Source: Rhodanobacteraceae bacterium (lineage in GTDB: Bacteria > Pseudomonadota > Gammaproteobacteria > Xanthomonadales > Rhodanobacteraceae). Taken from it: a DNA stretch of 64,000 nucleotides. Below are positions 56,253 through 64,000 of the stretch, in pieces. The notes under the pieces were generated by a model that was given only the letters and a program-made list of their open reading frames with translations, searched no databases and was not told where the DNA came from. The stretch spans positions 620,001 through 684,000 of the forward strand of contig CP126531.1 in the NCBI GenBank assembly GCA_030167125.1. Direction: 5' to 3'. The position numbers and the translations under genes were made by a program. Positions within the stretch are counted from its first letter, which is position 1; each line of letters opens with the position of its first letter.

Positions 56253-58664
56253 ATGAGCGCGCAACCCAAAGACACCGCGCCGCCGGTCGAGATGGTGGAG
56301 TTCGAGGTCGACGGCCATCCGGTCAAGGCGCCCAAGGGCTCGACGATCATCCAGGCCACCGACGCCGCGCAGATTCCGGTGCCGCGTTTCTGCTATCACG
56401 ACAAGCTGCCGATTGCGGCGAGCTGCCGCCAGTGCATGGTGGAAGTGGAGATGGGCGGCAAGATGGTTCCCAAGCCGCAGCCCGCGTGCGCGACGCCGGT
56501 CGCGGCGGGCATGAAGGTGTTCACGCGCTCGCCCAATGCGTTGAAGTGGCAGCGCAACACGATGGAATTCCTGCTGATCAACCACCCGCTGGATTGCCCG
56601 ATCTGCGACCAGGGCGGCGAGTGCGAGCTGCAGGACGTGTCGATGGGCTACGGCCGATCGGTGTCGCGTTTCACCGAGCGCAAGCGCACCGTCGCGGACG
56701 AAAACGTCGGGCCGCTGGTCGCGACCGAGATGACGCGCTGCATCCACTGCACGCGCTGCGTGCGTTTCGTGGGCGAGATCGCGGGCACCTACGATCTGGG
56801 CGACATGAGCCGCGGCGACAGCCACGTGATCGGCACCTACATCGGTCGCACCCTCGAATCCGAATTGTCCGGCAACGTGATCGACGTGTGCCCGGTCGGC
56901 GCGCTCACCGACAAGGTGTTCCAGTTCAAGGCGCGCGCGTGGGAACTGATCGCCAAGCCGTCGATCGGCTACCACGACGCGCTCGGCTCCAACCTGTGGC
57001 TGCACACCAGGCGCGGCCAGGTGCTGCGCGCGGTGCCGCGCGACAATGAAGCGATCAACGAATGCTGGCTGTCCGACCGCGACCGCTACAGCCACCAGGG
57101 CTTGTACGCGGAAGACCGCGCCGAAAAACCGCTCATCCGCAAGGGCGGCGAGCTGGTCGCGGTCGAGTGGGACGAAGCGATCGCGTTCGTCGCCGACGGC
57201 TTGAGGAAAGCCGGCAACGACGTGGGCGCGCTGCTCGCGCCGCTGACCTCGTGCGAGGAAGGCGCGCTGCTGGCGCAGCTGTTGCGCGGCTTGGGCAGCG
57301 AGCGCATCGACCACCGCCTGCGCGTGCAGGATTTCTCGGACGGCGGCCCATCCGGTGCGACGTTCGAACTGCCGGTCGACGAGATCGGCAACGTCTCGGC
57401 GGCATTGATCGTCGGCAGCAATCCACGCCACGAAATGCCGCTGCTCGGCCATCGCCTGCGCCACGCCAGCCGGCACGATGCCTCGAAGCATCCGGCATCA
57501 AATCCGGCGCACTACGATATTTCCGAAGTGCGCGGCGGGAAGATCTACGCGATCAATCCGGTGCACTTCGCCAGCAACATCGATCTCGCCGGCGAAAAGC
57601 TGTTCGCGCCGCAGGACTTTGTCGATGCGCTGCTGTGCACCGCGAAAGCCGCGGGCGTGCAGAGCGGCGACCGCGCATTGGCGGATGCGATTGCCGCGGC
57701 TGACGATCACGAAGATGCGCATGCGTGGACCTCTGCGCTGCGCGATGCGGCGTCCTCGGTGGTGATCCTGGGCGATGCGGCCACGCAGCATCCGCAGGCC
57801 GCGTGGTTGCGCGCGCTGGCGCGCGGCATCGCCAAGGCGACCAACAGCGCGTACAACGAATTGCCGTCGGGCGCGAACGCCGTCGGCCTTGCACGCGTCG
57901 GTGCGCAGTCGGCCGGTGGCGCGAAGGCAATCCTCGACCAAGCGCCGAAGGCACTGATCACTTGGCAGGCCGGGTCGCAGGACACGTTCGCGCCCGCAGC
58001 CTACGACAAGGCGCGCGAAGGCGCCGACTTCTACGTGTATGCCGGCGCGTATGCCTGCGAAGGCGTGAAGCGCACGGCCGACGCGGTGCTGCCGCTGGGC
58101 CTGCCGCCGGAAATCGATGGCACCTACGTGAATGCGGACGGCATCGTGCAGCAGATCGCGGCGGGTTCGGTGTTGCCGGGCGACGCGCGGCCGGGCTGGA
58201 AGGTGCTGCGTGCACTCGGTGCGGCGTTGGGCGTCGCCGGTTTCGATTTTGTCGAATTGGGTGACGTGCACGCGCGGATTGCGCCGGACTTGTCGGAATC
58301 CGGTCCCCGGTCCCCGGTCCCCGGTCCCGAACAAAAACTGTCGGCGCGTACATCCATTCCGGACGGAATGATCACGCGTGTCGCCACGGTCGGCATCTAC
58401 CGCACCGACCCGGTGGTACGCCGCGCCAAGGCGTTGCAGGCGCATCCTCTGAATCGCGCGCCGGCCGTGCGCATCAATGCCGATGTTGCGCGCACGCTCG
58501 GTGTCATCACCGGCGCGAAGGCGGACGTCAATGGAACCGTGTTGCCGGTCGTCGTGGATTCCGCGGTGCCGAATGGATGCGCCTGGATCGAGGCGGGCCA
58601 TGCCGCGACCGCATCGCTGCCGCCGCATGGCGCCGAACTCACCATCAAGACGGTGACCGCATGA
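56253..58664 (+). CDS. nuoG: NADH-quinone oxidoreductase subunit G
   Basis: The large iron-sulfur subunit of complex I (803 residues). The N-terminal ferredoxin domain has [20 protein letters not shown], and the His/Cys clusters and 4Fe-4S sets lie in [18 protein letters not shown] and [15 protein letters not shown], with the molybdopterin-like fold after residue 220. The C-terminal region near residue 683 carries [12 protein letters not shown], encoded by four perfect CGGTCCC units; it is not a conserved part of NuoG. Start ATG 56253 has GGAG seven bases upstream within a repeat. Confidence 0.95.
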   Translation: MSAQPKDTAPPVEMVEFEVDGHPVKAPKGSTIIQATDAAQIPVPRFCYHDKLPIAASCRQCMVEVEMGGKMVPKPQPACATPVAAGMKVFTRSPNALKWQRNTMEFLLINHPLDCPICDQGGECELQDVSMGYGRSVSRFTERKRTVADENVGPLVATEMTRCIHCTRCVRFVGEIAGTYDLGDMSRGDSHVIGTYIGRTLESELSGNVIDVCPVGALTDKVFQFKARAWELIAKPSIGYHDALGSNLWLHTRRGQVLRAVPRDNEAINECWLSDRDRYSHQGLYAEDRAEKPLIRKGGELVAVEWDEAIAFVADGLRKAGNDVGALLAPLTSCEEGALLAQLLRGLGSERIDHRLRVQDFSDGGPSGATFELPVDEIGNVSAALIVGSNPRHEMPLLGHRLRHASRHDASKHPASNPAHYDISEVRGGKIYAINPVHFASNIDLAGEKLFAPQDFVDALLCTAKAAGVQSGDRALADAIAAADDHEDAHAWTSALRDAASSVVILGDAATQHPQAAWLRALARGIAKATNSAYNELPSGANAVGLARVGAQSAGGAKAILDQAPKALITWQAGSQDTFAPAAYDKAREGADFYVYAGAYACEGVKRTADAVLPLGLPPEIDGTYVNADGIVQQIAAGSVLPGDARPGWKVLRALGAALGVAGFDFVELGDVHARIAPDLSESGPRSPVPGPEQKLSARTSIPDGMITRVATVGIYRTDPVVRRAKALQAHPLNRAPAVRINADVARTLGVITGAKADVNGTVLPVVVDSAVPNGCAWIEAGHAATASLPPHGAELTIKTVTA
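58301..58328. repeat. four-heptamer array inside nuoG
   Basis: CGGTCCC is repeated four times without mismatch (28 bases) inside the nuoG coding sequence. It adds a short Pro/Ser-rich stretch between two domains. The same four-unit array is found at 63526-63553 in the same orientation. Confidence 0.95.
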
Positions 58665-59689
58665 GCTTTTCCTCCGACCCGATGATCTTCCTGTGGACGC
58701 TGGTGAAGATCCTCATCATCGCGGTGCCGCTGATCATCTGCGTGGCGATGTACGTGTGGTGGGAACGCAAGGTGATCGGCTGGATGCACGTGCGCATCGG
58801 ACCGAACAAGATCGGTCCGTTCGGCCTGCTGCAGGCGTTCGCCGACGTGGTGAAGCTCCTGCTCAAGGAGATCATCATCCCGACCAACTCCAACCGGTTC
58901 CTGTATTTCACCGCGCCGCTGCTGTCGGTGATCCCGGCGCTGGCGGTGTGGGCGGTGGTGCCGTTCGACAACGGCGTGGTGCTTTCCAACGCCAACGCGG
59001 GCGTGCTGTACGTGCTGGCGATGAGTTCGCTGGGCGTGTACGGCATCATCCTGGCCGGCTGGGCGTCGAACTCGCGCTACGCGTTGCTCGGCTCGATGCG
59101 ATCGGCCGCGCAGATGATCTCCTACGAAATCTGCATCGGCATGGCGCTGGTGTGCGTGCTGATCCTGGCCGGCAGCCTCAACTTCACCGCGATCGTCAAC
59201 GCGCAGGCGGGTGGAAAGGGCTTGTTCGACTGGTTCTGGCTGCCGCTGCTGCCGATGTTCCTGGTGTTCTACATCTCCGGCGTGGCCGAAACCAACCGCC
59301 TGCCGTTCGACGTGGCCGAAGGCGAATCGGAAATCGTCGCTGGCTTCCACGTGGAATATTCGGGTTCGGTTTTCGCGCTGTTCTTCCTCGCCGAATACGC
59401 CAACATGATCCTGATGTCGTTCCTGGTGTCGGTGCTGTTCATGGGCGGCTGGCTCAGCCCGTTCCAGGGCTGGCACCTCGGCTGGTTCTCGCAAGCCGGC
59501 TGGTGGTGGCTGATCCTGAAGTTCTTCGTGTTCGCCACGTCGCTGATCTGGCTGCGCGCGACCTTCCCGCGCTACCGCTACGACCAGATCATGCGGCTCG
59601 GCTGGAAGGTATTCATTCCAATCTCGATCGTGTGGATTTTCGTGGCAGGCATTTTCAAATACTTCAACGTGGTGACGATAGGGCATTGA
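58661..59689 (+). CDS. nuoH: NADH-quinone oxidoreductase subunit H
   Basis: Membrane subunit next to the quinone channel (342 residues, eight or nine helices). The first cytoplasmic loop, [20 protein letters not shown], and the block [20 protein letters not shown] with the conserved acidic residues are intact. It overlaps nuoG by four bases (ATGA), and nuoI starts one base after its stop. Confidence 0.97.
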   Translation: MSFSSDPMIFLWTLVKILIIAVPLIICVAMYVWWERKVIGWMHVRIGPNKIGPFGLLQAFADVVKLLLKEIIIPTNSNRFLYFTAPLLSVIPALAVWAVVPFDNGVVLSNANAGVLYVLAMSSLGVYGIILAGWASNSRYALLGSMRSAAQMISYEICIGMALVCVLILAGSLNFTAIVNAQAGGKGLFDWFWLPLLPMFLVFYISGVAETNRLPFDVAEGESEIVAGFHVEYSGSVFALFFLAEYANMILMSFLVSVLFMGGWLSPFQGWHLGWFSQAGWWWLILKFFVFATSLIWLRATFPRYRYDQIMRLGWKVFIPISIVWIFVAGIFKYFNVVTIGH

Positions 59690-59690
59690 G

Positions 59691-60182
59691 ATGAAAAGGA
59701 TCATCGACTATCTCAAGAGCCTGCTGCTGCTGGAACTCGCCGGCGGACTGTGGCTGACGCTGAAATACATGTTCAAGCCGAAGTTCACCATGTACTTCCC
59801 GATGGAAACCATCCCGCGCTCGGTGCGTTTCCGCGGGCTGCACGCGCTGCGCCGTTATCCGAACGGCGAGGAGCGCTGCATCGCCTGCAAGCTGTGCGAG
59901 GCGGTGTGCCCGGCGCTGGCGATCACCATCGATTCCGCGCCGCGCGCGTCGGACGGCCAGCGCCGCACCACGCGCTACGACATCGACCTGTTCAAGTGCA
60001 TCTACTGCGGCTTCTGCGAGGAAAGCTGCCCGGTCGATTCGATCGTGCTGACCGACATCCTGGAATACCACATGGAACGCCGCGGCGAGAACGTCATCAC
60101 CAAGCCGCAGTTGCTGGCGATGGGCGACCGCTTCGAGCAATCCATCGCGGCCAATCGCGCGGTCGACGCGGCTTATCGGTGA
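59691..60182 (+). CDS. nuoI: NADH-quinone oxidoreductase subunit I
   Basis: Carries two [4Fe-4S] clusters, N6a and N6b (163 residues). The cysteine motifs are [17 protein letters not shown] and [17 protein letters not shown]. An amphipathic N-terminal helix ([18 protein letters not shown]) lies on the membrane. Its stop overlaps the nuoJ start (TGATG). Confidence 0.97.
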   Translation: MKRIIDYLKSLLLLELAGGLWLTLKYMFKPKFTMYFPMETIPRSVRFRGLHALRRYPNGEERCIACKLCEAVCPALAITIDSAPRASDGQRRTTRYDIDLFKCIYCGFCEESCPVDSIVLTDILEYHMERRGENVITKPQLLAMGDRFEQSIAANRAVDAAYR

Positions 60183-60832
60183 TGCCCATGAACCATGCGA
60201 TCTTCCAGATGGTCTGCTTCATCGCCTTCGCCGTGGTCGCGGTGGGCGCCGCGCTGGCGGTGGTGTCCGTGAAGAACACCGTTCACGGCGTGCTGGCGCT
60301 GGTGCTGACGTTCTTCTCGACCGCGTGCCTGTGGGTTCTGGCCGAAGCCGAGTTCCTGGGGCTGGCGCTGGTGGTGGTGTACGTCGGCGCGGTGATGGTG
60401 CTGTTCCTGTTCGTGGTGATGATGCTGGACATCGACCTCGAACCGCTGCGCGAAGGCTTCACAAAATATCTGCCGGTCGGCATCGGCGCCGCCGTGATCA
60501 TGCTGATCGAGATGCTGGGCATCATCGGCGTGCGCGCGTTCAACGTACAGCCGGGCCCGAATCCCGCCGGAACCTCGAACGTCGAATGGCTGGGCACCGC
60601 GCTGTTCACGCATTTCCTGCTGCCGTTCGAAATCGCCGCGCTGATCCTGACGGTCGGCCTGGTCGCGGCGGTGGTGCTGGCGCTGCGTGTGCGCACCTTC
60701 TCCAAGCACCAGAACCCGGCCGCGCAGTCGGCGGTGCGCGCCGCCGGCCGCGTGCGCATGGTGAAGATGGCCGCGGTCGTGCCGTCCGCACCGCCGTCCG
60801 TGCCCGATCCTGCCGAGGAGCCGCACGCATGA
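60182..60832 (+). CDS. nuoJ: NADH-quinone oxidoreductase subunit J
   Basis: Membrane subunit with five helices (216 residues). [18 protein letters not shown] and the pi-bulge helix [20 protein letters not shown] are the hallmarks. The protein is lengthened by a hydrophilic tail of about 40 residues. Two starts, 60182 and 60188, are possible; the first overlaps the nuoI stop and is used here. Confidence 0.95.
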   Translation: MPMNHAIFQMVCFIAFAVVAVGAALAVVSVKNTVHGVLALVLTFFSTACLWVLAEAEFLGLALVVVYVGAVMVLFLFVVMMLDIDLEPLREGFTKYLPVGIGAAVIMLIEMLGIIGVRAFNVQPGPNPAGTSNVEWLGTALFTHFLLPFEIAALILTVGLVAAVVLALRVRTFSKHQNPAAQSAVRAAGRVRMVKMAAVVPSAPPSVPDPAEEPHA

Positions 60833-61137
60833 GCATTCCTCTTTCCTGGTACATCGTGTTCGCGACGGTGCTGTTCTGCATCTCGATCGCGGGCATCTTC
60901 ATCAATCGCAAGAACGTGATCGTGCTGCTGATGTGCATCGAGCTGATGCTGCTGGCCGTCAACACCAACTTCGTCGCGTTCTCGCGCTTCCTCGGCAATC
61001 CGTCGGGACAGGTGTTCGTGTTCTTCATCCTGACGGTGGCGGCCGCCGAGTCGGCCATTGGCCTTGCCATCGTCGTATTGATGTTCCGCAACCGCCGCAC
61101 GATCAACGTCGGCGAGATCGATTCGCTGCGCTACTAG
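60829..61137 (+). CDS. nuoK: NADH-quinone oxidoreductase subunit K
   Basis: Three-helix membrane subunit (102 residues), related to MrpC antiporter proteins. The two buried glutamates of the proton path are in [18 protein letters not shown] and [13 protein letters not shown]. It overlaps nuoJ by four bases. A 205-base gap with a family-A repeat separates it from nuoL. Confidence 0.97.
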   Translation: MSIPLSWYIVFATVLFCISIAGIFINRKNVIVLLMCIELMLLAVNTNFVAFSRFLGNPSGQVFVFFILTVAAAESAIGLAIVVLMFRNRRTINVGEIDSLRY

Positions 61138-61241
61138 GGAGAGGCCACATGCGAGACCGTTGCATGCGACGCCGCGCTTCCCTCGACGCGGCCAACCGGA
61201 AAAATGATGTCATTGGCGACGCCGTGAAAACAGCTTTTGCT

Positions 61242-61325
61242 CGTCATTCCCGCGTAGGCGGGAATCCAGTGCCGTGCGATTTTGACAAGACAAGTCACTG
61301 GATCCCCGCTTTCGCGGGGATGACG
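61242..61325. repeat. dispersed palindromic repeat, family A (copy 7, nuoK-nuoL gap)
   Basis: Begins CGTCATTCCCGCG, ends GGGGATGACG, with hairpins CCCGCGTAGGCGGG and CCCCGCTTTCGCGGGG. It ends 17 bases before the nuoL start, and GAGG just after it forms the nuoL ribosome-binding site. The 100 bases between nuoK and this repeat show nothing else. Confidence 0.87.
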
Positions 61326-61342
61326 AATAGTGAGGTGCAAGC

Positions 61343-63394
<2,052 letters not shown>

Positions 63395-63407
63395 GGATCG
63401 TGGAGAG

Positions 63408-63553
63408 CGGGACCGGGGACCGGGGACCGGGGACCAAGAGCGTGCTCGACGTGCATTCTTCGTCCTGCCTGCTTCCGGTCCGTGTCGCATTCCCGCCCAT
63501 TGATGCAGCTACGGTTGCCGTTGCCCGGTCCCCGGTCCCCGGTCCCCGGTCCC
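63408..63553. repeat. inverted pair of four-heptamer arrays, subtype 1 (nuoL-nuoM gap)
   Basis: Left array 63408-63435: GGGACCG three times, then GGGACCA. Right array 63526-63553: CGGTCCC four times. The spacer has 90 bases. The two arrays are near-perfect reverse complements and could form a long stem in the nuo transcript. The spacer shows no similarity that I can see to that at 56106. Confidence 0.9.
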
Positions 63554-63569
63554 GCAACAAGGAACCCGC

Positions 63570-64000
63570 ATGAGCAACTGGCCCATCCTGAGCGTGCTGA
63601 TCTGGTTTCCGTGCCTCGGCGCGATCATCGTGCTGCTGGCGGGCAGCGCGCGCCCGCATCTTGCGCGCTGGCTGACGCTGGCATTCAGCGTCATCACGTT
63701 CGCGCTCAGCCTGGTGATGCTGACGCAGTACCAGATCGGCGACGGCGGCTTCCAGTTGCAGGAAAACCTGCGCTGGATTCCCGGCATCAACACCAGTTAC
63801 CACCTGGGCGTGGACGGCATCGCGGTCGCGTTGATCGTGCTGACCACGTTCACCTCGATCCTGGTGATCGGCGGCGCGTGGCAGGTGATCAAGGACAAGG
63901 TGCACCAGTACATGGCGGCGATGCTGGTACTGGAAGGCCTGCTGATCGGGGTGTTCTGCGCGATGGACGCGCTGCTGTTCTACCTGTTCTTCGAAGCCAT
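63570..64000 (+). CDS. nuoM: NADH-quinone oxidoreductase subunit M, 5' part (runs past the window)
   Basis: Antiporter-like proton pump subunit of complex I; only the first 143 residues are present. The start MSNWPILSVLIWFPCLGAII is a membrane helix. QENLRWIPGINTSYHLGVDG and IAVALIVLTTF follow, as expected for NuoM, and the frame is open at the window edge. AAGGA lies about six bases before the ATG, just behind a heptamer array. Confidence 0.95.
   Translation, partial: MSNWPILSVLIWFPCLGAIIVLLAGSARPHLARWLTLAFSVITFALSLVMLTQYQIGDGGFQLQENLRWIPGINTSYHLGVDGIAVALIVLTTFTSILVIGGAWQVIKDKVHQYMAAMLVLEGLLIGVFCAMDALLFYLFFEA

Overview
The window is a contiguous, G+C-rich (clearly above 60% by eye), densely coded piece of a gammaproteobacterial chromosome. 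Gene content and order fit the Xanthomonadales/Lysobacterales. The signs are ftsH-folP-glmM, the kdsD-kdsC-lptCAB-rpoN-hpf block followed by hprK-rapZ and a minimal PTS, a MurU/AmgK recycling pair, a fused cysNC, and tpiA-secG-tRNA-Leu-nuoA. Rhodanobacteraceae is my best guess at family level; this is inference, as no 16S gene is present. Both edges cut genes: ftsH on the left and nuoM on the right.

Layout. 1-5.4 kb: ftsH (3' part), a membrane TPR protein, folP and glmM. 5.4-14.4 kb: sodB, then a plus-strand run of grxD, an SDR protein, a MarC protein, ppnN, mutL, DUF1684, an FKBP isomerase, DUF1289, a Nudix CoA pyrophosphatase and a mercaptopyruvate sulfurtransferase. 14.3-21.7 kb: a PagL-like outer-membrane gene divergent from a marR-OMF-emrA-emrB-emrB' efflux operon, with an operator-like palindrome between them. 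21.7-25.2 kb: an AT-richer patch with a lone nuclease-like gene, an enoyl-CoA hydratase and a DUF4139 protein. 25.5-36 kb, minus strand: ptsI, ptsH, EIIA-Man, rapZ, hprK, hpf, rpoN, lptB, lptA, lptC, kdsC, kdsD. 36-45.4 kb: ibaG-murA, DUF3108, purM-purN, DUF2066, a CDP-alcohol phosphatidyltransferase, a PerM-type permease, hda, and murU-amgK. 45.5-50.7 kb: cysD-cysNC, a second SDR, tpiA, secG and tRNA-Leu(GAG). 51-64 kb: nuoA to nuoM of respiratory complex I.

Functionally the window is mostly core: envelope building (glmM, murA, murU, amgK, kdsC, kdsD, lptABC), regulation of envelope and nitrogen through a sugar-transport-less PTS (ptsI, ptsH, EIIA, hprK, rapZ, rpoN, hpf), sulfate activation, purine and folate synthesis, and NADH oxidation.

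The unusual layer is the repeats. At least five dispersed families sit in the gaps, including every gap longer than 20 bases inside the nuo operon. One family consists of arrays of four 7-base units, such as CGGTCCC or GGGACTG. These occur singly inside coding sequence (glmM, purN, purM, nuoG) and as inverted pairs in gaps. Several repeats supply coding ends, starts or ribosome-binding sites to host genes. I saw no rRNA, CRISPR array, insertion sequence transposase or prophage.
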